Assembly: GCA_030427505.1 (NCBI GenBank)
Contig: JAUICH010000004.1
Coordinates: 1-64,000, forward strand
DNA length: 64,000 nucleotides
Direction: 5' to 3'
Origin: Verrucomicrobiia bacterium
GTDB taxonomy: Bacteria; Verrucomicrobiota; Verrucomicrobiia; Verrucomicrobiales; DEV007
Part shown: one piece after another, positions 27,718-37,188 of the stretch
How the letters are laid out: each line of letters opens with the position of its first letter
Position numbering within the stretch: position 1 is the stretch's first letter
The notes under the pieces: model-generated
What the model was told of the DNA's origin: nothing
Databases searched by the model: none
Seen by the model: only the letters and a program-made list of their open reading frames with translations
Program-made: the position numbers and the translations under genes

Positions 27718-30060
27718 ATGCCCCAGAAATATTTTCGGGTCTTGCCGCTATTTGTGGTGAGCCTTCTGGTTACCGCCATCTTGCTCCCGCGTTTGGTGTG
27801 GGGACAAGCAACCAAGAACGACGAATCCCGTCCCCCGAACTTCATCGTCCTCTTCGCGGATGATCTGGGGTATGGCGACCTGAGCTGCTACGGCTCGGAC
27901 ACCATCGCCACGCCGGAAATCGACCTCATGGCGGCGGAAGGCATGCGCCTGACCAGTTTCTATGCCTCGGCCCCATTTTGCAGTCCCTCCCGCGCGTCCA
28001 TCTTGACAGGGCGCTATCCGTTACGGGCCGGTGTGCCCGCCGTGCTGTTCCCGCATGAGAATACCGGCCTGCCACCGTCCGAGATCACCATTGCCGAACA
28101 ACTGAAGCAGGCGGGTTACGCCACCCTCTGCATTGGCAAATGGCACCTCGGCACTCCCCTGCCCCTCCGGCCTCATCGCCAGGGCTTCGATGCTTTTTAC
28201 GGCCTGCCCCACAGCAACGATTCCGAGTGGCCGCCGGGAGAACCGTTTCGCGCCCAGTTTTCCCGCGCCCCGCTTCCCCTGATGTCCAACGATGCCATCC
28301 TGGAAGCGCCGGTCTACCAGGAAACCCTGACAGAACGCTACACAGAACGAGCCATCGAGTTCATTCTCCGCAACCGGAACCGCCCCTTCTTCCTCTACTT
28401 GCCGCACACCTTTCCCCATACGCCGCTTTACGCATCCGAACGGTTTCGCGGCAAATCTCAGGGCGGTCTGTATGGCGACGCGGTGGAAACTCTCGACTGG
28501 TCCACGGGCCGCATCCTGGACACATTGCGAAAGACCGGTCTGGACGAGAATACGCTGGTGGTTTTCACCTCAGACAACGGACCTTCCCCTGGGGGAAAGA
28601 ACTCTCGATTCGGCGAACGCGGCGGAGGCGGCAGCGCCGGTCCCTTGCGGGGTCACAAGGGCCAGACCTTCGAAGGGGGCATGCGCGTCCCCGGCATCTT
28701 CTGGTGGCCGGGCCGGATTCCCGCCGGTGGCGAAAGCGGCGCCGTGACCTCCATCCTGGACCTGTTCCCCACCGTGTGCGCTTTGGCCGGACAAGCGCCG
28801 CCAGAGAACGTCACCATCGACGGCAAAGACCTGATGCCGCTTCTTTCCGGCGAAACCGGAGACGGCCCCAATGATCTCTTCTGCTACTACTTTGGAAACC
28901 AGCTTCAGGCCGTCCGCAGCGGGCCCTGGAAACTGTTTCTCCAAATCGATGAGTTCCCAAAGAAACGCACCCAATCCCTCTGGTACGATCTGGACGAAAG
29001 TGGAAAGCTCTTCGAACGCCACCACCGCCTTTGGCCTAAACCGGAACTTTACAACCTGGAGAAGGACATTGGCGAAACCAAAGATGTCGCCAAGGACCAC
29101 CCTGACATTGTCGCCAGGCTGACCCAGGAAGCCGCCGCCTTTGACGCCGCGCTACAGAAGGACAAAACGCCGCAGACCTATGTGGACGGTCCCGCGCCGC
29201 CGAAAGCCGGAGAGATCCGCGTGGAGAAGGCCGAGTTGAAGGTTCCTGACGCGGTGCGGGCGAGCTATCGCCTGCCGTATGCCGAAACGCCGGACGGCCC
29301 CCAGTTTCTGGACCTGTATGTCCCCAGGGCCAAAGCCCCCCACCCCGCCGTGGTGCTCATTCACGGAGGCGGCTGGGTGAAGGGCGCGCGAGAAGATTTC
29401 ACCACTGTCGCCATCCGGCTGGCCAGCGAGGGTTATATGGCTGCCACCATTGACTACCGGCTGGCCGCCGAAGGGAAGAAGACCTACCCCGAAGCCTTGC
29501 ACGACTGCAAAAGCGCCGTCCGCTGGCTGCGGGCCCATGCCGCCGAGTATGGCGTGGACCCGGATCGTGTCGCCGCGGTAGGCAGCAGCGCGGGCGGGCA
29601 GTTGGCGGCTATGTTAGGCGTCACCGGGAACAAGGAAGTCTTCGAAGGCGAAGGCGGTCACCCGGATGAATCCAGCGAGGTCCAGGCAGTGTGCGTAATG
29701 GCCGGTCCGGTGGACCTGACCAGCGAAGAAATGATCGCCTACTCCCGGCAAAGCCCCACCTGGTTCGCCAATCTCTACCTGGGCAAGACCTTTGATGAAG
29801 ACCGCCAACTCCACCGCCAAGCCTCGCCAATTCATCATGTGGACGAAACCGCGCCACCCTTCCTCTTCATAGACGGGAGCGAAGACACCCCCGGCGAACG
29901 CTACACGGAGTTCCGTGAGATGCTGGACAGCCTGAAGGTGCGAAACGAACTGAAAGTGATCGAAGGCGGCAAGCACGGCATGTGGAAATTTCATCCCTGG
30001 TTCGAGCCTACCATGGAAACTCTGATCCCGTTTCTGGACTCGGCGCTGAAGGCGCCATGA
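27718..30060 (+). CDS. Sulfatase fused to an alpha/beta-hydrolase esterase
   Basis: This 780-residue two-domain secreted enzyme has an N-terminal signal segment (LFVVSLLVTAILLPRLVWG). Residues about 38-500 form an arylsulfatase A-type sulfatase: metal-binding FADDLGYGDLSC, the formylglycine motif C88-S-P-S-R92, then ILTGRYPLRAG, CIGKWHLG, and TSDNGPSPGG. Residues about 520-780 form an esterase of the acetyl-esterase/BD-FAE kind: oxyanion motif HGGGW near residue 548, nucleophile elbow GSSAGG near 622, a likely acid in FLFIDGSEDTP, and the catalytic His in EGGKHGMWKF. Both active sites look intact. The fusion would pair removal of sulfate with removal of acyl groups from the same glycan. Natural substrate unknown. 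Confidence 0.92.
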   Translation: MPQKYFRVLPLFVVSLLVTAILLPRLVWGQATKNDESRPPNFIVLFADDLGYGDLSCYGSDTIATPEIDLMAAEGMRLTSFYASAPFCSPSRASILTGRYPLRAGVPAVLFPHENTGLPPSEITIAEQLKQAGYATLCIGKWHLGTPLPLRPHRQGFDAFYGLPHSNDSEWPPGEPFRAQFSRAPLPLMSNDAILEAPVYQETLTERYTERAIEFILRNRNRPFFLYLPHTFPHTPLYASERFRGKSQGGLYGDAVETLDWSTGRILDTLRKTGLDENTLVVFTSDNGPSPGGKNSRFGERGGGGSAGPLRGHKGQTFEGGMRVPGIFWWPGRIPAGGESGAVTSILDLFPTVCALAGQAPPENVTIDGKDLMPLLSGETGDGPNDLFCYYFGNQLQAVRSGPWKLFLQIDEFPKKRTQSLWYDLDESGKLFERHHRLWPKPELYNLEKDIGETKDVAKDHPDIVARLTQEAAAFDAALQKDKTPQTYVDGPAPPKAGEIRVEKAELKVPDAVRASYRLPYAETPDGPQFLDLYVPRAKAPHPAVVLIHGGGWVKGAREDFTTVAIRLASEGYMAATIDYRLAAEGKKTYPEALHDCKSAVRWLRAHAAEYGVDPDRVAAVGSSAGGQLAAMLGVTGNKEVFEGEGGHPDESSEVQAVCVMAGPVDLTSEEMIAYSRQSPTWFANLYLGKTFDEDRQLHRQASPIHHVDETAPPFLFIDGSEDTPGERYTEFREMLDSLKVRNELKVIEGGKHGMWKFHPWFEPTMETLIPFLDSALKAP

Positions 30061-30313
30061 GGGCGTTTCTCTCCACAGCTTGAGGCAACCCCGCCATACT
30101 GTTGGAACAGCAAGGGAACCGAGAGAATGTCCTGCCCTCTCCAAAATTGCTGGAAGCGTGAGGCGGCGAAAGGTGGTCCTCGACCTCCGGGGTCCGAGCC
30201 GGACTGGCAGAGAACTCGGGAACCGGGCGAACGAGGTGGGGCGGAGAAGACTTCGCTCCATTCACAAACGAAAGAGACCGAGCCGCGCCAGTCGCATCAA
30301 TGTCCTAACAAAG

Positions 30314-31855
30314 ATGACACGTTTCCTTGATCTGCTTTCGAGAACGCGCTCGGAGATCGCGTTCCACCTTCGCTTTGCGGTCCCGTTAGCTGAACAACAT
30401 TGGGGCAGGCCAGTCGGCTTCTTATTCGGAATTTTCGCGGCGTGGATACTACTGCTGCTATCATCCCCCACAGCACGAGCAGCGGAAACCCCGCCCAACG
30501 TGCTCGTCATCATCGCGGATGACTTGAATCTTTCGCTCGGCTGCTACGGAGCGGACCACATGCACAGCCCAAACCTCGACCGGCTTGCCTCCGAGGGCGT
30601 GCTCTTCCGGCGCGCCTATTGCCAGACGGCGCTCTGTGGTCCTTCGCGGAACAGCTTTTTCTCCGGCGCCCGGCCTGACTCGACACAGGTGTATAACAAC
30701 CGCGCCACCTTCCGCGAAGCGCTTCCGGACGTCGCTTCGCTGCCTCAGCACTTTAAGAGTCACGGTTACTTCACCCGTGGCTTTGGAAAAGTCCTGCACG
30801 ATGGTCAGGACGATCCGGCTTCCTGGAGCGAGCCGTTCTACTTTCCCGAAGAACGTGTCTACGCCCGGCCGGAGAACCGGAACAAGGTTCCGATTATCGA
30901 CCGCGCCGATGTAGCGAACCGGGCGAACCCGCTCTTCGAAACCGCGGACGTGGAGGACGAAGCCTATTGGGATGGCCTGACCACGGGAGAAGCACTTGCC
31001 ACGCTGAGCCGGGTAGCCACTGAAGATAAGCCCTTCTTCCTGATGTTGGGCTACCACAAGCCGCACACTCCCTTCAACGCGCCCGCTGACTACTGGGATC
31101 TCTATGACCGCGGACGCATCCCGCTAGCGGCGAATCCCTTTCCGCCCGCGAACGTTCCCGAGAAATACGCCATGAGCGATTTCCGCTACGTGCGCAGTTT
31201 TCAGGGCGTGCCGGAAAGCGGTCCATTCCCGGACGCGTATGCCCGCGAGGTTCGCCACGCTTACTTCGCCTGTGTCAGTTTCATCGATGCTCAGGTGGGA
31301 AAACTCCTGGCGGCGCTGGAGAATTCCGGAACCCGGGAAAACACCATCGTCGTTTTCTTTTCCGACCACGGCTATCAGTTGGGCGAACACGCCATGTGGT
31401 GCAAGCACACCAACTTTGAAACTTCCACCCAGGTGCCGCTCATCGTGTCCGCCCCCGGCAAAGCGTTCGCTCGTGGCGCGTCCTGCGAAGCTCTGGCCGA
31501 ACTCGTCGATCTCTACCCCACCCTGGCGGACCTCTGCGGGCTTCCCCTGCCCGATCACCTGGAAGGCAACAGCCTGGCGCCCTTGCTAAGAAATCCAGTT
31601 TTGGCATGGCCGGATCTGGCACTCAGCCAGTTTCAGCGGGCCGGGGCCCGCGGGTATTCCATCCGGACTCCAGAATTCCGCTACACAGAGTGGCGCGACT
31701 TGAAGACAGGCGGACTTTCGGCCACGGAACTTTACGATCACCGGACGGACCCGATGGAAAACGAAAACGTGGCGGGCGAAGCCGCTTACGCCGCCAAAAT
31801 TCCGGAACTTTCAAAGCTGCTCGCCGCGAAACGAAAAGCGCTCACGCTCCACTGA
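30314..31855 (+). CDS. Sulfatase, iduronate-2-sulfatase-like
   Basis: From the ATG at 30314 the protein has about 513 residues. The frame is open further upstream to 30080, but that extension is Arg-rich and unlike protein. A hydrophobic segment at about 34-50 (GFLFGIFAAWILLLLS) serves as a signal or anchor. Sulfatase landmarks are NVLVIIADDLN, the catalytic C108-G-P-S-R motif within ALCGPSRNSFFSGARPD, FGKVLHDG, LGYHKPHTPF, FFSDHGYQLGEHAMWCKHTN. The CGPSRNSFFSG wording and the order of motifs resemble iduronate-2-sulfatases, a broad label in PVC genomes. It follows the sulfatase-esterase gene by about 250 bases of apparently non-coding DNA. Its 3' end overlaps the convergent membrane-protein gene by 14 bases. 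Confidence 0.9.
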   Translation: MTRFLDLLSRTRSEIAFHLRFAVPLAEQHWGRPVGFLFGIFAAWILLLLSSPTARAAETPPNVLVIIADDLNLSLGCYGADHMHSPNLDRLASEGVLFRRAYCQTALCGPSRNSFFSGARPDSTQVYNNRATFREALPDVASLPQHFKSHGYFTRGFGKVLHDGQDDPASWSEPFYFPEERVYARPENRNKVPIIDRADVANRANPLFETADVEDEAYWDGLTTGEALATLSRVATEDKPFFLMLGYHKPHTPFNAPADYWDLYDRGRIPLAANPFPPANVPEKYAMSDFRYVRSFQGVPESGPFPDAYAREVRHAYFACVSFIDAQVGKLLAALENSGTRENTIVVFFSDHGYQLGEHAMWCKHTNFETSTQVPLIVSAPGKAFARGASCEALAELVDLYPTLADLCGLPLPDHLEGNSLAPLLRNPVLAWPDLALSQFQRAGARGYSIRTPEFRYTEWRDLKTGGLSATELYDHRTDPMENENVAGEAAYAAKIPELSKLLAAKRKALTLH

Positions 31856-32687
31856 CACGGCGTGGAAAGATCAGGGCCGTGATGAACAGGAGCACGCCCG
31901 CCGCCTGCGTGGCCACGCCCGCGCACATCAGGCTTTTCAGCGCAAAGGCGAGTTTCCTACCCAACGGCACGCCGCCTTCCGTTTGGCCGTTCAGGGTATC
32001 GGAGGTGAGTTCCTGGATGGAGGAGTCTATCTGAAAACTCTGCACCGCGGCGTGGAACGCCGGAGCAAATAAGAGCGCTCCGGACAGGAGGCTCATCCAG
32101 ACGACCGCCGTCATTTTCCAGTTTTCGTGATGGAGCCAGTCTTTCCTACCCAGGTAGCCCAGCGGCGTGACCAGGGTCAGGAAGATCAGGGCCAGGAAAA
32201 AGCAGAGCCAGCTCCGGTCGAGGAGCGGTAGGGGCGTCGTTCGCGCGACGGCAATCGGATTGCCCAATTCCCGCTGGCCCAGCACTTCCAGACTGCCCAC
32301 GGAGCGGAGGGCCGCCTGAAGCATGAACATTCCGGCGAGGAACACCGCGACAGCTCCCGCCCCAACCATCAGCCGCCCCCACCAACGGAGCGCCGCCACG
32401 CCGCCCTGACGAACATGGCACCAAACCGCCCCTCCCAGGGCCAGCCCCAAGCCAATGAGAAAGACGGTAGTGAAGGTGAAATCGCGCTTCAGATTCCCGA
32501 TCTCCAGGACGTCCACCCGCGGCACGCCCTCGATCGTGTAGGGCAGATCGATCTTGGCGGGTTTGGTCGCAATGAGCAGGATCTCCGGCACTTCCGTGAG
32601 CAATTCCGAGCCGTAACGGGCCCGCAAAGCGCCCCAACAGACCAGGCCCAGCACCAGCGCCACCAACCAACACACCCAACGTCGCAT
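31842..32687 (-). CDS. Predicted multi-pass membrane protein of unknown function
   Basis: This protein of about 281 residues starts at the ATG at 32687 (a GTG one codon upstream is also open). I see about five hydrophobic segments, including VCWLVALVLGLVCWGALRA at the N-terminus, TTVFLIGLGLALGGAVWC, MVGAGAVAVFLAGMFML, WLCFFLALIFLTLVTPLGYL and a C-terminal CAGVATQAAGVLLFITALIF. A soluble loop after the first segment (about 25-70) probably faces outside. I recognise no family. It lies 30 bases after nadE and may be co-transcribed with it. Confidence 0.7.
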   Translation of the reverse strand: MRRWVCWLVALVLGLVCWGALRARYGSELLTEVPEILLIATKPAKIDLPYTIEGVPRVDVLEIGNLKRDFTFTTVFLIGLGLALGGAVWCHVRQGGVAALRWWGRLMVGAGAVAVFLAGMFMLQAALRSVGSLEVLGQRELGNPIAVARTTPLPLLDRSWLCFFLALIFLTLVTPLGYLGRKDWLHHENWKMTAVVWMSLLSGALLFAPAFHAAVQSFQIDSSIQELTSDTLNGQTEGGVPLGRKLAFALKSLMCAGVATQAAGVLLFITALIFPRRVSGA

Positions 32688-32717
32688 CACGCCGGATACC
32701 AGCTACTTCGCGGAAGG

Positions 32718-34355
32718 TCAACTCCGGAACCGTTGTGCGATGGGAAACCGCCTGCCAAATCCGAAGGCTTTGGTCGTGACGCGAATGCCTGGCGCGGCCT
32801 GCTGGCGCTTCCATTCATTCAACTCCACGCGGCGGGCAATCCAGCGCACGGTTTCCTCGTCATAGCCCCGGGCCACGATGTCCGGCGGGTCCAGGCTGTC
32901 TTCCACGTACAACTCCAGGATGGCGTCCAGCACCTCATACGGCGGCAAGGTGTCCTGGTCCTTCTGGTCCGGGCGCAACTCCGCGCTCGGCGGTTTGTCG
33001 ATAGTGTTCCAGGGAATGACTTCCCGTTCGCGGTTCAACCAGCGGGCGATCTCATAGACCTTGGTCTTCGGCAAGTCGCTGATTACGGCCAGGCCGCCGC
33101 ACATGTCGCCATAGATAGTGCAGTAGCCCACCGCCAGCTCGCTCTTATTCCCGGTGGTCAGGAGCAGATGGCCGAACTTGTTGGCCATCGACATGAGGAT
33201 CAGGCCGCGAATCCGGGCCTGCATGTTTTCTTCCGTCACGTCCTCCGGACGGTCTCCAAACACCGGTTTCATCTGGGCGCGGAGCGCGTCAAAGATTTCC
33301 CGGATGGGCACCTCGAGACATTCGATTCCCAGGTGCTGGGCCAGCAATTGCGAATCGCTCACGCTGCCCGCCGACGAGTAATGACTGGGCATGGTGACCC
33401 CGTGAACGTTTTCCGCCCCAATGGCTTCCGCCGCCACGGCTGCCGTCAGTGCCGAGTCGATCCCTCCACTGAGACCGATAACGGCCGACTTGAACCCGCA
33501 CTTGGCAAAGTAATCCCGCACCCCAAGGACCAACGCGGCAAACATCTCCGCCGGTTCCTCCAGTCCTTCAAAAGGTAGGGGGCTGGCTTCTTCGTGGAAA
33601 GGGTCCACCACCGCGACCTCTTCCCGAAAACCCGCGAGCCGCGTGTGAACCGCACCTTTAGCATTAATCACGAGCGAGTTGCCGTCGAAGATCAGGTGGT
33701 CATTCCCGGCGACCGCGTTGCAATAGACAATCGCGCAGCCGGTTCCTTGGACCACACCCCGCAGCATGGCTTCCCGCTCCGCTGGTTTCCCGGCGTGGTA
33801 GGGCGAGGCACTGAGATTGACGATCAATTCGCACCCGGCATCGGCCAGGGCCTTGGGCGGATTCTCCACATAGAGCCGGGCCGGCAGGTATTCCTCCGTC
33901 CAGATGTCCTCGCAGATCGTCACGCCGATCCGCCGCTCGTTCAGGTCGAACCACCCCACTTCCGAGGCGGGCTGAAAGTAGCGGCTTTCGTCAAAGACGT
34001 CGTAGGTGGGAAGAAGGCATTTCGCGAAACGCTGCCGGATTTCTCCATTCTGGAGCAGGGCCGCGGCATTCAGAAACGGTCTCCCAGCGGGACCGTGGTG
34101 CACGTCGGCGTAGCCTACCAGAAGCGGAACCTCTCCCACTTCCTTGGCCAGGTTCTCCAAGGCAGCCAGATTTCCCGGCACGAAGTGCGAGCGAAAAATC
34201 AGGTCCTTTGGCGGATACCCGCAAATAGCGAACTCCGGTGTCAGGACGAGTTCGGCGCCGGAAGCCACGCACTCGTCATATCCACGTTTGATGCGTTCAC
34301 AATTGGCGGGGAAAGCCCCGATGGTTGCGTTTATCTGGACGAGTCCGGTCTTCAT
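32718..34355 (-). CDS. nadE: Glutamine-dependent NAD+ synthetase
   Basis: This 545-residue protein makes NAD+ from nicotinic acid adenine dinucleotide, ATP and glutamine. The N-terminal nitrilase-type glutaminase domain (about 1-260) shows its triad: Glu in LTPEFAICGYPPKDL, Lys in FAKCLLPTYDVFDE, Cys in GVTICEDIW. The C-terminal synthetase domain begins with the P-loop-like GLSGGIDSALTAAVAAEAIG and contains LLTTGNKSELAVGYCTIYGDM and FPIAQRFR at the extreme end. Length is normal for the two-domain form. The N-terminal segment MKTGLVQINATIGAF is a typical nitrilase start. Confidence 0.95.
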   Translation of the reverse strand: MKTGLVQINATIGAFPANCERIKRGYDECVASGAELVLTPEFAICGYPPKDLIFRSHFVPGNLAALENLAKEVGEVPLLVGYADVHHGPAGRPFLNAAALLQNGEIRQRFAKCLLPTYDVFDESRYFQPASEVGWFDLNERRIGVTICEDIWTEEYLPARLYVENPPKALADAGCELIVNLSASPYHAGKPAEREAMLRGVVQGTGCAIVYCNAVAGNDHLIFDGNSLVINAKGAVHTRLAGFREEVAVVDPFHEEASPLPFEGLEEPAEMFAALVLGVRDYFAKCGFKSAVIGLSGGIDSALTAAVAAEAIGAENVHGVTMPSHYSSAGSVSDSQLLAQHLGIECLEVPIREIFDALRAQMKPVFGDRPEDVTEENMQARIRGLILMSMANKFGHLLLTTGNKSELAVGYCTIYGDMCGGLAVISDLPKTKVYEIARWLNREREVIPWNTIDKPPSAELRPDQKDQDTLPPYEVLDAILELYVEDSLDPPDIVARGYDEETVRWIARRVELNEWKRQQAAPGIRVTTKAFGFGRRFPIAQRFRS

Positions 34356-34580
34356 AGAGTCTGTAGTCTGGGTAAAGAGTTAAGAAATTCAGGAAACACA
34401 CAAAGGATTTTCTCTCCGGGATGGATCGAGGCCCTTTTTGGGGACCAGAACCCGTGCTTTGCGCGAATGCAGCGCACGAGGCTCCCGGTGAATAGGGAGA
34501 GAAAGAAGGAGCGTCACTCGCTCAAAGGTGAGACGTCGCCGCGAAATGGCGAAAAATCAGCGCTCCCTCACCCTCTCCGA
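34356..34580. other. Non-coding gap between nadE and the nucleotidyltransferase gene
   Basis: These 225 bases have no convincing gene. A purine-rich plus-strand stretch around 34495-34560 resembles degenerate intergenic repeat sequence, but I cannot define a repeat unit from this window alone. Confidence 0.4.
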
Positions 34581-35348
34581 TCAGGAGGAGGCGGAGGAAG
34601 AGGAGGCCTCGGAGGAGGGAGAAGCTGGATCGGCGTTGAGTTCCGCCAACACCTCGGGATCGCGCACGTCGGCCCAGTCGCCCTGGAGCACCACGGCTTC
34701 GATCTTGAGACCGTCGTTCACCATGTCGCGAATGGCATCGGTCAGCTCATACTCGCCGCGCGGCGAGAGCTGAAGCTTCGCGGTGTAGTCGTAGATGCTG
34801 GGAGCAAAGGCGTAGATACCCGCATTGTAATACGGACTGGTGGGTTCGTCATCTTTGGGTTTTTCGATCAGGTTGGTCACCAGACCGTTTTCGCCGATGA
34901 AGACCGCGCCGCCTTTGCGCACGTCCTGGTCAATTTTGACAGTCAACTTTCCGTCCAGACCCGCCATGCCCACCAGGCCGGCATAGCTTTCCTGGGGTAC
35001 CAGGATGTCTCCATAACTGAGAATGAAGGGCTGGTCCTGGGAAAAGTCTTTAGCCAGTTCCACCACTTTGCCAGTACCGTTCTGCACTTCCTGAATGGTG
35101 TAGGAAATCTTGCAGCCGAAGTTCGAGCCGTCCCCGAAATGGTCCGTAATGACGCCGGCCCGATACCCCACCACGATGAGGATCTCCGTCACGCCATTGG
35201 CGACCAGGCCTTCCACGATGTATTCCAGGATGGGCCGGCCCCGGACGGGAATCATCGGCTTGGGCAACTCGTCGGTCAGTTCGCGCATGCGGGTCCCCTT
35301 GCCCGCGGCAAGGATGACGCCTTTATGAATCTGACTGCCTGTATCCAT
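34581..35348 (-). CDS. Sugar-phosphate nucleotidyltransferase (RmlA/GalU-like)
   Basis: This 255-residue single-domain nucleotidyltransferase has the signature GVILAAGKGTRMRELT followed by KPMIPVRGRPILEYI, the nucleotide and sugar-phosphate binding core of the NTP-transferase family. DVRKGGAVF and NAGIYAFAPSIYDY are also typical. It probably activates a hexose-1-phosphate with a nucleotide for cell-surface glycan synthesis; base and sugar specificity are uncertain. The C-terminus ends in a low-complexity Ser/Glu tail (from about residue 240) that is not part of the fold. It starts 18 bases after the aminotransferase stop, suggesting an operon. Confidence 0.85.
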   Translation of the reverse strand: MDTGSQIHKGVILAAGKGTRMRELTDELPKPMIPVRGRPILEYIVEGLVANGVTEILIVVGYRAGVITDHFGDGSNFGCKISYTIQEVQNGTGKVVELAKDFSQDQPFILSYGDILVPQESYAGLVGMAGLDGKLTVKIDQDVRKGGAVFIGENGLVTNLIEKPKDDEPTSPYYNAGIYAFAPSIYDYTAKLQLSPRGEYELTDAIRDMVNDGLKIEAVVLQGDWADVRDPEVLAELNADPASPSSEASSSSASS

Positions 35349-35366
35349 CTTTCGTCTGCTTAGCTT

Positions 35367-36551
35367 TTAAAGCCGGCTGATGAAGCGCCCCATCCGGTTC
35401 AGCGCCTCCTCCAACTGGTCCATCGCGGTGGCGTAGCAGCAGCGGACAAATCCCTCTCCGCCTTTTCCGAAGGCCGTGCCCGGTACGACGGCCACGTTCT
35501 CTTCTTCCAGCAGGCGGAAGGCAAAGTCCTTGCTGCTCAGCCCGAACTTTCCAATCTCCGGAAACGCGTAAAACGCTCCTCCTGGTTCGAAACACGGAAT
35601 TCCCATCTCTTCAAATCGTTTCAGCAGAAGATTTCGCCGCATGGCGTAAGAACGGCGCATTTCCTCCATCATGGGCGCGCCGTTTTCCAGCGCCTCAATA
35701 GCCGCGGCCTGGCTGGTGATGGGGGCGCAGAGCATGGCGTACTGGTGAATTTTCATCATCGCCTCCGTCAGCACATGCGGGGCGCAGGCATAGCCCAGGC
35801 GGAAACCGGTCATGGCGAAGGCCTTCGAAAACCCGTGCAGGAAGATGGTCCTCTCTTTCATGCCCGGGAAGGTAACGATGGAGGTGTGCTTCGCGGGTAT
35901 GATCCCATTGTCCTCTCCGTAAACGATCTCGCTGTAGATCTCGTCCGTGATGACGATGAGGTCGCGCTCCACGGCCAGCTTGGCGATTTTCTCCAGTTCC
36001 TCCGGCGGCTCCACGGCGCCGGTGGGATTGGTGGGAAAATTCAGCATGATGACGCGGGTGCGGTCCGTGATCTTCTTTTCCACGTCCGCGGCGCGAAGGG
36101 CAAAGTTGTCTTCGGCACGGGTTTCCACCGGCACGGCCACGCCGTAGGCCATGACGATGCTGGGGCTGTAAGACACGTAGCAGGGCTCGTGATAGATCAC
36201 CTCGTCCCCGGGGTTCAGCAGGGCGCGGCAGGCGAGATCCAGCGCTTCGGAAACGCCAACGGTTACAATGATCTCTTTAGCAGGATCGTAGGAAACATGG
36301 AAGTAGGAGTCCACGTACTTCGAGATGGCCTTGCGCAGGCTCAGCAGTCCCAGATTGGACGTGTAGCTGGTCTCTCCTTTTTCCAGGGAGTAGATGGCGG
36401 CCTCGCGGATGTGCCAGGGGGCGGCAAAGTCGGGTTCGCCCACGCCGAGCGAAATCACGTCATCCTTGGCCTGCACCAGCTCGAAGAAATCACGGATTCC
36501 CGACCGGGGAATCCCACGAAGCTGATGACATATTTGATCTTCCAGGTTCAT
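35367..36551 (-). CDS. PLP-dependent aminotransferase (class I/II, aspartate aminotransferase family)
   Basis: This protein of about 394 residues starts at the ATG at 36551; a TTG four codons upstream is also open. Fold-type I landmarks are VISLGVGEPDF, TSYTSNLGLLSLRKAI, VTVGVSEALDLACRAL, NFPTNPTGAV, VITDEIYSEIVYG, and the PLP lysine in HGFSKAFAMTGFRLGYACAP. It moves an amino group between an amino acid and a 2-oxo acid; the substrate is not evident. An Lrp/AsnC regulator lies about 90 bases upstream on the same strand, so regulation by an amino acid is plausible. Confidence 0.92.
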   Translation of the reverse strand: MNLEDQICHQLRGIPRSGIRDFFELVQAKDDVISLGVGEPDFAAPWHIREAAIYSLEKGETSYTSNLGLLSLRKAISKYVDSYFHVSYDPAKEIIVTVGVSEALDLACRALLNPGDEVIYHEPCYVSYSPSIVMAYGVAVPVETRAEDNFALRAADVEKKITDRTRVIMLNFPTNPTGAVEPPEELEKIAKLAVERDLIVITDEIYSEIVYGEDNGIIPAKHTSIVTFPGMKERTIFLHGFSKAFAMTGFRLGYACAPHVLTEAMMKIHQYAMLCAPITSQAAAIEALENGAPMMEEMRRSYAMRRNLLLKRFEEMGIPCFEPGGAFYAFPEIGKFGLSSKDFAFRLLEEENVAVVPGTAFGKGGEGFVRCCYATAMDQLEEALNRMGRFISRL

Positions 36552-36638
36552 AAAGGGTAGCAATACAAAGGTGTCGGGAACGTTCCCGGGGCAACCGGGA
36601 CCGCCGAACGGTGGCGCGGAACCCGGAAAGCCGAACGA

Positions 36639-37118
36639 TTAGGGGGCGACGGAAAGCCGCGCCTTTTCCGCCTCGGCCTGGGCCAGGAAACCGTTCTGCT
36701 TATAGACCTTCAGCTGGAAATGCGTGGCGGTGGAAATGACACCTTCCAGCGTACTGAGTTTCTCCGCGACAAAGCGGGCGACTTCCCGCAGGGTCTCCCC
36801 TTCCACTTCCACGGCCAAGTCGTAGCCGCCACTGATGAGGTAGCAGCTGGTCACTTGATCGAATTTGGAAATCCGCATGGCCAAACGGTCGAAGCCACCG
36901 CCCCGTTCTGGGGTGAGACGCACCTCGATCATCGCGCGCACGCCCTGGTCCCCTGCCTTTTCCCGGTCCACAACGGCGTGGTACCCCATGATGACGGCGC
37001 TCTCTTCCAATTCGCGGATCTGGTCCGCGATTTTCTCCGCGTCTTGCCCCAACAGTACGGCCAGTTGCTCTGGCGTTTGTTTGGCGTCTTTCTGCAATTC
37101 TTTCAACAAGGGATCCAT
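36639..37118 (-). CDS. Lrp/AsnC-family transcriptional regulator
   Basis: Starting at the ATG at 37118 it has about 159 residues (a GTG at 37133 is the other option). The N-terminal third is a winged-helix DNA-binding domain (LLKELQKDAKQTPEQLAVLL, IRELEESAVIMGYHAVVD) and the rest is a RAM effector-binding domain (VRAMIEVRLTP, VTSCYLISGGYDLAVEVEG, FVAEKLSTLEGVISTATHF). Proteins of this family sense amino acids and often control adjacent amino-acid metabolism genes; the aminotransferase directly downstream is the obvious candidate. Confidence 0.9.
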   Translation of the reverse strand: MDPLLKELQKDAKQTPEQLAVLLGQDAEKIADQIRELEESAVIMGYHAVVDREKAGDQGVRAMIEVRLTPERGGGFDRLAMRISKFDQVTSCYLISGGYDLAVEVEGETLREVARFVAEKLSTLEGVISTATHFQLKVYKQNGFLAQAEAEKARLSVAP

Positions 37119-37188
37119 AAACAGGTGTGTCACTTTTCCAAAAACCTTCCACGCCGCTGGGGATCAACGGCCCATGGCGAGCGGCGCG

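Noticed and set aside
30061-30313. A gene in the gap between the two sulfatases
   Set aside because: Frames on both strands here are Arg/Pro/Ser-rich with no start context or family. The downstream sulfatase is best started at 30314.
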